From the NCBI GenBank assembly GCA_036345935.2, contig JADWOT020000006.1, positions 14,544,519 to 14,608,518 on the forward strand: DNA of 64,000 nt, written 5' to 3'. The position numbers and the translations under genes are program-made. The notes beneath the pieces are model-generated. The model made no database searches. It had not been told where the DNA came from and saw nothing but the letters and a program-made list of their open reading frames with translations. Shown one piece after another: positions 1 through 10,763 of this stretch (position 1 is its first letter; each line of letters starts with the position of its first letter). The stretch is from Taenia hydatigena. Its lineage: Eukaryota; Platyhelminthes; Cestoda; Cyclophyllidea; Taeniidae.

Positions 1-3000
1 AGGGGCATTCACTATTGCTATTCTGCTTGAGTGCACACTCAGATTACTGTATTTTCAGGACGCGGCTGCTGGGTGGCATCTTGCGGTATTGGTCTGACAA
101 TCGTGTCCACTAACTACGGAAAGGCATTCTTTAATTTATTGCCTAAATATTCATATCATAGGTGTTTACCTTTCGGCCTAGTCACTTGGGGAAACACCTT
201 CTTACATACTAATGCTGTTCATGTGGGTAGACTATGAACAGGAGTAGAATCATTTAATTTTTCATAAAATAACATGACTGTTCAAATAAATGGCATCAAA
301 ATTGAACAGTGAACTTTAATTAAACACTTGTGATCAAATACATTTCATATGTTCAACTAGCAGGTGACAGGAAGAAAAAAATGTTACAAACGTGTTATGG
401 GAGATTACTTGTCGTTAGCAGTACACATTGAACACAGTTGTTCATGTCAGATAACTCTTTCAACCACTATTTCATAAACAGGTGTTTTGCAGCAATCATA
501 TTTGCATTGGTGAGTGTTAGCGAATTCGACCTGAAACTTCCGTGTATTAAGTGTCCTCCCAACCCAATGCTCTCTTTCAAAATAATTTTTTAACTAGCAC
601 CAAAATCACTGGAAGATTTACAGCTATTACGTATTAAGGTAGTCAGACAGCACTGTTTAGTGTCAACGCCTACAAACTCCACTAGCAATTGAGTCTGCAT
701 TGATTACATGGATGCATATGTATCTTTTCCTACAACGGAGAGATTCACATTATATGCCCCATAAAAATACTAGTTTTAATTACAAAATCCTTCCCTAGAC
801 GCCATGATCCCAGTCTCTGTTCCCAAAATGCTTTGAAGCCATCGCATGACTAAGATGTAACCCTACATATATTAACAAGAAAACTCTCTCCTTAATCTTT
901 TGCTACGCATGACGTTTTGAGTCCCTATTCATGGCGTTCAATCCTAACATCATAGTGGTTCAGTCTATTGATCAGTCAATTTCTCTTCATGTAATCTCCA
1001 TCCTCCAGTAACCAAAGTCGAAATGAACGGAGCTTAAGTATACAAGCAAATGTAGTCTGAAATCAATTGAAAGCGCAGAGTGCGGCTTTGAATGGTCACC
1101 TCCTCCAATATTACACTTATTTTCAGGACCAATTTGTGAAAAAGTATGGCGATGCACTGCGTGCTAAATGTGCATAACTTTTTGAGGTTGATAGATCAAG
1201 CTACTTTCGGTCGAAAACTTGCTTGTTTTAGAATATGAAATAAGCGCGCATTAACAGCCAATGTTAACTTTCATTTGTACATGCATCTTATTGTTTGTGA
1301 ATCCCAAAAGTCTGACCTTTTCCATCGCGGGCTGGTAAAGCTTCCCAGTAGAGATCAGGTCCGTCCATCACTGAATGGGCGCTGCGTAAGACCGAAGCCT
1401 CTGCTGAGGGCGTGAACCAATAACTTGGGTGGACTCCCTTGTACTTTTTCACCCTCTTCCATTACAGCCAATTTTTGTTTCACACTGTTAGGAGACGCCC
1501 TTGTTTGGTTGACATATCCAGCAGTTCATCATTTTCATGCGAACAAAGGTCAGGTTGTGGGACATAAATGGCTGAGATTGGATTTAATGGCCAAACATAA
1601 GCCACAATGTCAATTCAAGCTCAGGTCATACACTCCCTTTCATCTACATGACCTTAAAATGTCGGCATTCAATGCGCACCGCTCAATGCCAACTCACACT
1701 ATTTTTGTGCATTATTCATCACACCTCAGGTCAAACGCAGATTGCGCGTAGCAGCTAACAGCTCGCAAATTCAATTTCAGGTTTGGATTTGCACGGGTTC
1801 AATAGCCCATTTATGCTTTTCACTCGGGTGCCTAGTAAAATTAAACTGTAGCTTCCTTAAAAGTGTCATTTTACTGCAAGACGGAGTTACAGAAGAAATG
1901 CCCTTCCTTATTGATGAAAAACTTGCCTTAAAACACGAAAAAAAGGCAATGACGCTGAATTAAGATCTAGAATGCGGAGGGCAGTTCCATGGAAAGTCGT
2001 TCATATTATTAGAGCATTTCGCTTTTCTTGCATTCTAATAAATTCTTCAGTAATTAATAAACTTTATAAAACAAAATTAATTCTCTGTGTAATCATGTGC
2101 AATTATTGGCATAATGAAGAAGGTTTCGAAGTAAGTAAGGCTTCGCATGTAAAACTTTTTATTAGCGTCGTCTGTTCCACCTAAAATAAGAGATTGATGA
2201 CACTTTAGCAAAAGGTTTACTCACTCCACTCAAGCAGCCCCTATCTGACCATTCAAGCAGAATAAAAGCAATGGGCTGGAGCCTGAAACAGCGACTTTGA
2301 GCAAATGATGCCTAGCTCGCCAAAAAGGTGAGCGAGGCAGAAGTGCTCGATTATGGAAGTGTATTCGAGCAGCACTAAAATCGTAGTATATTGCACTACA
2401 GCTTAATGTAGTGTTGTGGAGCAATAAACTTTACGATTATAACTTGATCACAGAGCGTTCTATTTCCCTTCTTCCTTAATGTAGAATTGGGATGCTCACC
2501 TTCCCAATTTTTAACGAGGACCACGCAAAGGGTAAGTATGTATTGGTTGGAAATTTCGGAAGGGTTTTATGCATATCTCTACATATTTTGTAAGTCGGAG
2601 TACTTTTCTTATCGTTGAAATTGCACGTACAATTAGAATATCATTTTTGGCTCCTCAAAGCTGCTACATTGGCTTGCTTGCGAGCATTTTTTTTTAAATT
2701 TCTTAACTCAAACCACCGCTCCTTACTTCATTCAGCCACTCATGAATCACCCATTCAATTCTTACGACGGTATAGAATTGCGATGCCTCTGATCACCGGT
2801 TTTAGATGAGCCGCCTACATATTCTGTTTCTCCTTTATTAAATTATCATACCTTATCAAAACAATCACCATTAGTGACTAGGAGTGTTAGTAATAAGTGA
2901 ACCCAGGTCCAAATGAAGCAGTGGATAATTAGTTGATGAAAATAGACATGCTTGGCTTTCTCCAGGAGCCCTATTCGTTCATTTAGTTCAGATAAGCAAA

Positions 3001-4138
3001 AGGCTTGCCAATACGTGCAATTTCGTTTAAACTGTTTTTTTTCCAACTATTGTATGCACATATGTCGATGGTTTAGCAGGACGTATCTAAGCCAGGCACC
3101 AAGGCTACCGCTGCGAGGCGAAACAGGACGCGGGGCGACACGGGTCCCGTCAGCAACTGCAAACCCTCCCACATTCCCAATCCCATACCTTTATCTTCAA
3201 TCGTCAATATTAGCTAACCCTTCCTAATTAAGCTCCATTCTGCGAGCACTTTCACTACACGCCCACTTACTTCGTCATGTCGGTCGTGATGATGACAACC
3301 TGATTGTACTTATTCCACTGAGTGCACTTATACTCTTTTAATGTACAGTTTCTGCGTAATCCAAGTACGACATAAAATGCTACGAAAGTGAGGTTCCCAT
3401 GGATATGAGCTCAAAAATTTATAAAACGCGTGGTATAACCCATCGCACATCAGTCACTCACTTCAATGCCTGAATTGTCAAATTTAAGAAAGAGCCGGTC
3501 TCATTGTCTTTGACAACCTTTGTCAATAAATTAGGAGTTTTGGCAATTATTCAAAAAGATAGATCTTCGTTCTTGTAAAAATGAACGCTGATTTAGAGGT
3601 GAAGTCGTCGTCTGGATCCCTGAAACACGGATTTTGACATTATGAATATTATTTTTAGTGCAAGCGGCTCAGACTGAATGAGTCTGGCAAATGCTCTGAT
3701 ATTTGAAATAAATAAAGAAGCGAAGATAATCGACGTCCATTTAATCAGTGTTAACAGAAGCGGATTCCCTAAAGTTGAAGACTCACAAACTACCTGACTA
3801 TGAGACCTCAAAGGCAATTTTGCAGGAGAGCAGTTGAAATGCGGCGCAGAACTTACTCGTGCCGCTTTTAATCGACAATGCACCTCAAAGCACTAGACAT
3901 TATTTGCGTAGCTCTCTAATCAGAGTATTGTAGTTGGAATAACCTAAACAAAAAATGCCATTTGATTTACTTGCCTTTAATAATTTGTATAACCCCTAAT
4001 CCTGACATAATTCGACTTAACTTGATCGACCAGTCCTCTTGCTGTTATAATGAATTCTTAACAATGGGTATGAATAGAGATCCCTACTCCGAAAATTTTC
4101 TCAAATCCCCCCCATGGAACTTTAACACTGATATCATT
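1..4138. other. Intergenic, no gene recognised
   Basis: I see no exon that I can assign to a protein family and no RNA gene. Open frames are short, have no family resemblance and are not joined by credible splice sites. The stretch is AT-rich with many stops on both strands. It could be distal intergenic DNA or intron of a gene outside the window. Confidence 0.5.
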
Positions 4139-4323
4139 TGTGGTACGTTTGTTGTTTGTTTAGCCCTCAGCATTGGTCACGAGCACCTGGTTCACCACTC
4201 TGCCTTTCCCCAGTGGGCCAGTCTCCGGGCCGTGCCAGTGATTCCAACCCCTTCTGTTCGCCGAATATTACAGTCTGCCCTACTACCGTGTCCTCTTATC
4301 CCTAGGGAGGTCTCGGGGCGCCA
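4139..4323 (-). mobile_element. LTR-like element, family R2 (diverged copy)
   Basis: On the minus strand this reads from TGGCGCCCCGAG through the family's conserved blocks (a GGCACGGCCCGGAG-like core and an AAACAAAC-like tail) to CCACA. It aligns block by block with the copies at 8118, 16944, 31527, 59644, 60401 and 61083, but it is one of the most diverged. The flanking pentamers are TCATT and TGCAT, which is not a convincing target duplication. Confidence 0.6.
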
Positions 4324-7300
4324 TGCATTCGCTATAAGCTAGTTTCATTGCCGACCTGTTGAGTAACCGCGCATGAACACTAATTAAGCTCGCCTACGTG
4401 TTTAAGCAGCCTTTTGTCTGACTGTGTTTCTTAAATTTCTTCAAAAAACTGCATTGAATATGGGATTCCCTCTTCATTAGACCCTACTACTACATGGTTT
4501 CCAATATCAAAGGAAATGGAGTACCTGGAACTTTTCATGGAGGTGGGTGGCAAATTCTGGGCCAATCTTTCCTGAAATTTCAGCTCGTCACTAAACCGTA
4601 GTTAAACTCCTAGTACTCCCCGGACATCTGCGTCTTTTGCGGATAGCGCATTGAAACTTTGTGACCTTAGGCGTCTGTTTACAGGAAAAAGAAACATCTG
4701 TGGCGTACTGTGTTCCCTTGCCGCAAAGTATCGCATTCCTCATGTAAGCACAAGTTAATAAGGTTATCTTGGCTTTTACTTGTATCGAAATAGCACAGTT
4801 TGCATCTTATTTAAAATATGCCATTCGCCAGACTAAATCCGATTTGTGAATTCGTATTTGAAGACTGTTTGTCATATTCAAATGGTATCTTACTTCGCTT
4901 TCTTTGCAGCCATAGATGGGCTTGTGGTCACATTAGTCCACAGCTCCTAATTTCCCTTCATTTAATAAAAAAAGAACCAAAATGTGTTCCTATTCGTCTT
5001 AGATGAAATCATTGTTTTCGAAAAAATACTTGGTGGCAAACTTAAGGTTTAGTATTTCTTGCCTCGGGATTCGAAATGTCGAAAAACAAAATCAGGGCTT
5101 CTCTATTGCGTTAAGGGGGCGTAACTTAGCACACGTACTCTGACTGTGGATCGGTATCATGGAGGGCAGATATCGTAATGTGTTCCACCTTTTCCCGCGT
5201 GTAGCATATTGACGAGAAAAACATGGGGAATACCCAGCATCTGCAAGTATCGCCGGTCCATTTGTTCATAAGTTGAGCATCAATCTGACTGGTTAATTCT
5301 TCAAAGCATCCCTGTCGTTTTATCTAAGCGCAATGCGCTTTTACCAGTAAATGAAGCTAGGAGTCGTCTCCACGCGCACAGAGCCCCATAAAACACCAAT
5401 TCCCGCTTCCAGGTAAAAATGCTTCATCCTACTCATTGTGCTGACGATATAGAACATAGCGCTGATAAGGCTTAGGATCACCTGCACTTCACCTTAACAC
5501 TTTGGATCACATTAAATGAATTAAGTTTTAAGAATAAGCTATGTCAGAACCCAAATTTGAATCCTGCCGCAATACGGTAATTACAAGTTTTTGCAACCAC
5601 GGCGAGAAAAAGTGTTCAGATCGCAGATGATTTACAGCCCCCTAGTCGAGAGATTATCTGCCAAAAGTTGGGGGAAAACCCGCTCGCTGCGTAGTTCTTA
5701 ATGGTGACGAGTTGAAGGTATCGCACAAGAACAACAGCTCAGCTGAGAAATCGACCTTACTCTTAGAGCCAGTTATACCCCTAGTCAATACTTCTAAGCA
5801 CAGCGATAATTTAATTTCAGACGCCAAATAACCAACAAAATTAACAAACTCACGAATCCCATGCCTTTCCAAAACTTTTGCAGTCCCATGAAATCTCCCT
5901 AGATCATTGGGTACATTGCTTACGTTGCGTTCGCGCACTCCTATAGAGCTTAACAGAACAAATGTTGCGGATAATTTGCGAGAGTAACTGAGTTGCAGGC
6001 CTGTCCACGTCAAGATTCGCAGACCCGACCCCGACCCCTGGAACTATCGCAGTTAGCTAGATTGCAAACGCCTTAGTGAAGATCGACCCCTCCCACAATA
6101 CCAAAACGCGCTGGCTTCAGCCCTTGGTCGAACCTCGACGCACCACTCCGGAATCCATCCCTTGGGGCTATTTATGAAACGAATGCATCTCCCCAGGCCA
6201 ACCTGGACTCGCGTCTCTCGGACAACGCCTGCAACACCCCACTACGCAAAGGTACCGTCACCACGGACCATTTCCGCCTTAATACCACTTGTGGTTCCAG
6301 TCAAAAGCTCGGGGCTACCACAAAACCACCCCACTACTGTACCCTTAGTGTGACGCTGGGACACCCCGAGAGGTGCCCACCGACGCCTCAGTACCATCCC
6401 GAGGACCTTAGAAACCCATCAACCGCGGCCCCACCGACACCATCAGCACCACGTCAGAGCAGTTCAAGGAGGGCAAGGGCGCTTCCGCCGACGCTACCAA
6501 CTGCCGCCCCAAGGAGGAAGACTGACAACAGATCCAACTAACCACATCCTATATGAAACGCCAAGTACTGCAAGATCGAAACCCCCAATCAACAACCGAA
6601 AAAGGGGAGAGACACAAGCTGAAATCGTCCCATTCTTGCTATACCCCAGACCACCGCATTCGCCATACACCATAAAACACATTGAGCACCGCACAACCAT
6701 CGTAATCTGGAGACCAGAAGCCGAGTTAGCAGACGTGGAACAATCCTGAAACCTACACGCATACCACCCAACAATATAATGTCAAGAGCGAAATCAAGAA
6801 GAGCCCTTATAAAAATTTGCTATTCACTCCTTTGAAACTTTGCCCGCCTTCTTGTTATGTTTTTTGGCAAAACGCATGTTCCTCAAGAACTTGGGATCAA
6901 CCTAAAAAGATATAGGTATCACTCATTAACCTACACCTTTCAGCGAAGGGAACCGCCGTTTAGGAGGCCTGCGAATACCATTACGGTGATTTTTCCTACC
7001 TGTTTTACTAAGGTACGCATAAAACCAATTAACGTACTTTGATGATGCGTGCTGTGATTCTTACTCTTCGCCATCAGTGAGAACGTGCAGAAAAAATCCC
7101 AGTAGTCCCGGTGCTCGAAAATCGCGCCTCGCCAGCTGGGGTATACATAAACCTCACATACAATCATCCTAAACAAAATTAAACCAAACTTTGGAACGTG
7201 GAGTAATAATGTAAGATTGTTCAGTGCTACAGTTCTTCTGGCTTTAAAAATGCTTCAGAGAGGTAAGTCATTTTAAGGGGAACTAAAGCAAATCTAAGTA

Positions 7301-7606
7301 GCTCACTGGACTATTAAAATACTTTTATTTGGGTTCATAATTCTAGCTTCATTAAATTAAAAAACGGTCAAATACTGTCAAGGAACTGTCAAAAGGATCG
7401 TCATATGTCAAACAGGACATAGGGCTGCAAGGGGAACAAAGTGCTAATTTACGCTCAAATGTAATATGCCTGTTGGCTGTTTAGCTTCCACTACCGGTCT
7501 CAAGCAATTGACTATTTTGCTTCCGCCGAGTTGGCTGATCTATAGAGCATGCCAGTAACCCCAGTCACTTCCGTTCACCGATTACCTACTCTCCGCCCAA
7601 CACCCA
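4324..7606. other. Intergenic with a C-rich stretch
   Basis: No gene is supported. From about 6020 to 6540 the plus strand becomes strongly C-rich and G-poor and carries two short proline-rich open frames (6162-6353 and 6350-6541). The reverse strand at 5654-6013 has a 119-codon open frame that opens on TTG rather than ATG. None resembles a family I know. Confidence 0.45.
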
Positions 7607-7834
7607 TGTAATACTTAATTCTTTAAATGCGCTTTGTAGGCCAGAGGCGGGAAGTCAATTCGAACCACGTGACGGAGCAGCGTGGAGACTCCTTGGAGCG
7701 TGATTCATCCTCAGCCCGAACTCCAGATCTTGCCTAGCTGTATTCATCACCCCCTTTATATATTAAAGATGTCTAAACGTATACAGACTTCTACTATCAA
7801 GGGTGACCAGGAGGGAGAGGAGGAATCCTCTACA
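7607..7834 (-). mobile_element. Solo LTR of the TRIM (family R1)
   Basis: On the minus strand this begins TGTAGAGGATTCCTCC and ends AAGTATTACA, the same termini as the LTRs of the complete element at 58856-59571. The length (228 bp) also matches. Flanking plus-strand bases are ACCCA on the left (7602-7606) and CCCAT on the right (7835-7839). That gives a CCCA repeat, or ACCCA if one base overlaps the terminus, consistent with a target-site duplication. No internal region adjoins it, so I read it as a solo LTR left by LTR-LTR recombination. Confidence 0.75.
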
Positions 7835-8117
7835 CCCATGTCCTCTTTTGCCTTTAAGGAGGTCGCTCAGCACACAAACACGAAGGAGCTGTATATAGAG
7901 TAACTTTGTGTCAAGCACGATAATCTTGTGCACTATGGACCATTTCGCGGTGTGTTAAAAAGGTTGAAAACTCTAAGTACAATAAGTGAATTTATTATAA
8001 TGATACCGCAGAACTAAGACTGTATCGGTATGAAACCCTAAGATAGTCTGTCAGTGCTGTTTTGAATAAGTAATGCATTTAAAAAGGCTCCCTCGTATTT
8101 CTCTAGCAAAACAGCAA

Positions 8118-8482
8118 TGTAGAATCCCTAGGCTCCCTTGAAGGCAAAAGAAGGCAGAACGCTAAAATAGAATGCATATATTCAACGGGTGGAGGGAAAT
8201 AAGCTGCTGGCATGGCCTGGAGGCTAGCCTACGCGGCTAGGACAATATGGCCACCTCCGTGACGCTGACCGAAATCGGCAGTTCAAACTGTAGCGTCCCG
8301 AGGCTCCCTTGAATGCAAAAGAAGGCGGAATGCTAGGGTAGAATATATATTCACCGAACAGAGGGAAATGGGCTGCTGCCTAGCTGCCCACGCAGCTAGG
8401 GCAATATGGCCACCTCTGTGACCTTGACAGAAACCAGCAGTTCTAACAAACAAAGTACTGCACAAACAAACAAAATATTACA
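8118..8482 (+). mobile_element. R2 LTR-like element, host of a nested R2
   Basis: It starts TGTAGAATCCCTAGGCTCCC and ends AAATATTACA. The body is split by a second R2 copy (8289-8462); without the insert and one duplicated pentamer it is about 186 bp, the family's usual size. It sits inside the internal region of a TRIM. The flanks AGCAA (8113-8117) and AGCAG (8483-8487) match at four of five bases, as expected for an old target-site duplication. Removing the insert restores continuous TRIM sequence. Confidence 0.8.
8289..8462 (+). mobile_element. R2 LTR-like element nested in another R2
   Basis: This 174-bp copy runs from TGTAGCGTCCCGAGGCTCCC to AAAGTACTGCA. It is flanked by a perfect 5-bp direct repeat CAAAC (8284-8288 and 8463-8467). 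Deleting it with one CAAAC reconstitutes the uninterrupted 3' tail of the surrounding copy. TG...CA termini plus a 5-bp duplication are the signature of integrase-mediated LTR-element insertion, so I read it as a solo LTR or very short LTR element. Confidence 0.85.
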
Positions 8483-8934
8483 AGCAGTACTCTCGCTCTG
8501 CTTTTGTTCAAATCTACCCAACCATGGAGCATAATCAAATTCTCATAACTTTTCCATTGATTGAAGCTTTGCACTTCTAAAATTCTTATCATTGAATCAT
8601 GTTATAACACACTTTTTTGTATGATTAACTACTCAGTTCACTTGCGTGCGCTTATTTGGCCATATCGCCTATGCCAGACGTTCTGGTCTCTAGGCCGAAC
8701 CAGTAGCGTAAAATTTATGGTCTGTAAATGCGCTTTGTAGAATAGAGGCGGGGCAGCAATTTAAACCTGGTTGCGGAGCAGCGCCGTGACTTCCAGGGGC
8801 ACGACTTATCCCCGTCCTGAACTCCCCTACAAGACCTCTCTGTACCCTCTCTCTTATCCGTAATAAAGATGTCAAGGCGTGTTTAGACTTATAAAAACAA
8901 GGCCGGTAGGAGAAAAGAAGAGGAACCCTCAACG

Positions 8935-9556
8935 AGGGGTCCCAGTTTCTCCTTTTCGAGTGTTAATCCTTTATTTTCTTCGTTGCATTTTATAAAAACA
9001 TAAGGTTTTCCATAAAATACAAGTTGCCTTACGACTGTAGAGATGCTAATTTTACACCGCCTAAACCTATGTTTCCATTCATTTTGCTTCAGGCATATGC
9101 CATCACTTAAGTCTAATTCGAGATTAAATGCTCTCTAATAGCTGCAGGTGATTGACGTGTATTCTTGAGTAACATGTAAAGACAGGAATTAAAAGCGGTT
9201 AAAACACTGTATGTGCTTAATCTAAGTAATGCATCACGTATAAGCCTAAATTACAATAGTTGGAAAAGCAAGACTTCCATGGAAGTGCAAAAAATATTAA
9301 AATATCAATTTGACCTTGGCACTTGCATCTAGGATGAAGTCTTATTCTTTTAATATGATGTCGCATTCTAATAATTTAGAATTCATAAAATGGGACGTTT
9401 TAAAAATATTAAATTAACAGCTCACGATTAGAAAATATTTCGCTACATAGCATATTATTGGTGGATAAGTGCCATCGCTTAAGAGCGAGCTTTAAAATTT
9501 CTATTTGCTGTTCTTGTTTTTCCTACGTCTAATATAAACCGGCGATTTTAGTAGGT
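8935..9556. other. Intergenic / 5' flank of the UBE2F-like gene
   Basis: No coding sequence is seen. Just before the next start codon there is an acceptor-like ATTTTAG at 9545-9551, which may be a cis- or spliced-leader 3' splice site. Nothing else stands out. Confidence 0.5.
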
Positions 9557-10120
9557 ATGCTTCGCTTGGCGGATAAGATTCGTCAGAGGCAGCAGGGCCA
9601 GATCTCAAATGAACCTGATTCAGTTTCCTCACCCTCTATAAGGAATGCCTCCATCCGTGATAGACTTTTGGCGCAGGAACTTACAGACTTAAAATCCAAT
9701 TTGTCGAGTCATTGTCGGCTGCATTATCCCGACCCCGATAAGCTTCATGAGTTTGAAATAATTATTTCTCCCGTAGAGGGATTCTGGGCGAAAGGTCACT
9801 TTCATTTCGAATTCACTGTCCCTGAAGGTTACAATCATGTCCCTCCAATTGTAAAGTGCACTACCAAAATCTGGCATCCAAATATTGATGAGGAAGGCAG
9901 AATTTGTCTTAGTCTTCTGAGACCAAGTTCACTCGATGCTTCTGGATGGGCCCCCACTAGGAAGTTGTCCGAAGTGATCTGGGGATTAGAGTCATTATTT
10001 TCTGATCTTTGTGATTTTAACGATGCACTGAACACAAATGCCGCAGAAGAATACGTCCGTGACCCAGAATCCTTTAAACGCACTGTTAGGAGATATGTTA
10101 ATCAATATGCCAGAATCTGA
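9557..10120 (+). CDS. UBE2F: NEDD8-conjugating E2 enzyme, UBE2F-like
   Basis: This is a single open frame of 187 codons with no intron. UBE2F enzymes take NEDD8 from the E1 (NAE1-UBA3) and pass it, with RBX2, to cullins (family knowledge). Residues 1-30 form the UBE2F-type N-terminal tail (MLRLADKIRQ), which in the family docks on UBA3. The UBC fold follows from about residue 33, with the HPN motif in KIWHPNI at 107-109 and the active-site cysteine C117 in GRICLSLLR. The block GWAPTRKL and the C-terminal NQYAR also match UBE2F rather than UBE2M. Length is close to the human protein (185 aa). ATG 9557 gives the conserved MLxLAxK start; an acceptor-like TTTTAG lies five bases upstream. The lack of introns contrasts with every neighbour. 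Confidence 0.93.
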   Translation: MLRLADKIRQRQQGQISNEPDSVSSPSIRNASIRDRLLAQELTDLKSNLSSHCRLHYPDPDKLHEFEIIISPVEGFWAKGHFHFEFTVPEGYNHVPPIVKCTTKIWHPNIDEEGRICLSLLRPSSLDASGWAPTRKLSEVIWGLESLFSDLCDFNDALNTNAAEEYVRDPESFKRTVRRYVNQYARI

Positions 10121-10244
10121 ATCGATTACGCCTTTCGAACAAGACGTGGGTACAAGAGAGTGGGGAAACTCGTATTGCCATCGTATTTATGATGAATCGA
10201 CTTTAATCCTTTAAATTAGTGACTCGTATATGTACAAAGTGCCT

Positions 10245-10250
10245 AATAAA
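10245..10250 (+). terminator. Poly(A) signal of the UBE2F-like gene
   Basis: An AATAAA hexamer lies 125 bases after the stop codon, the only canonical one I noticed before the next gene starts at 10764. Assignment is by position only. Confidence 0.6.
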
Positions 10251-10763
10251 ATTTCGGTTCTATTCCCTGTTTTTACGCAGTTCTATGAGTTCTCAACAGA
10301 TTGCTAAGAATTTACTGTTTCTTCTGGTCGGTCCTTGCTCATACTACAGTTTCCATATCCGTTCTTCCAGGTATGTGTATTTTTTAATGTGGGATTTCTT
10401 AGGCACTGTGTCGACCCGGCAAAATAAAATGCCACAAGGTCCTTCTCAGTCGAAGTCTCCAACATCAAACAAATGTCCCAGTGAAACCTACGCCGAATGT
10501 AGTGTTAAGTTCCTCTCAACTGCTACAAGCCGCCACAGAATCTTCTCCCTATAAGGTCCAAGAATACTATGGGTTCTCGCAATATTCCTTCGTCGATCTT
10601 GGTGCAAAGAAACAGTCTCTGCGTAATCCTCAACCGAGCAACAAGTCTTAATTATTGGCATCCTCAATGTAGCACTACAATATAAATAGAGCCATTAATG
10701 ATAATAGTTTCTTCTCTTGCAATGTTGCTTCTTGTTTTCGGCATTGACGCGGTGTGGTTTTAG

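Larger units (their letters stand above)
8085..8934 (-). mobile_element. TRIM copy lacking its 3' LTR, interrupted by R2 elements
   Basis: Minus strand: the 5' LTR is 8934-8707 (228 bp, first base mutated from T to C). The internal region then runs down to about 8090 and matches the internal region of the intact copy (59082-59356) almost base for base. Examples are the GTGTGTTATAACATGATT block and a GGTAGATTTGAACAAAAG block. The match is interrupted exactly at 8113-8487 by R2 insertions and resumes with GCTAGAGAAATACGAGGGAG, a shortened version of the polypurine end. No 3' LTR follows. The copy is therefore decayed or truncated. Confidence 0.8.

Noticed and set aside
5654..6013. 119-codon open frame on the minus strand
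   Set aside because: It opens on TTG, has no ATG near its start, shows no recognisable domain and has no splice partners.
6162..6541. Two Pro/Thr-rich plus-strand open frames
   Set aside because: They reflect the C-rich base composition rather than a recognisable protein, and overlap in different frames.
8118..8482. R2 as a tRNA-derived SINE
   Set aside because: A TGGCCCAGAGG box-A-like and a GTTCAAAC box-B-like block are present, but they are internal and late in the unit; TG...CA ends and 5-bp duplications fit an LTR better.
7607..8934. One complete TRIM with both LTRs on the minus strand
   Set aside because: The outer flanks (ACCCA and AGGGG) do not match, the DNA at 7835-8084 is unlike the internal region, and the solo LTR has its own flanking repeat.
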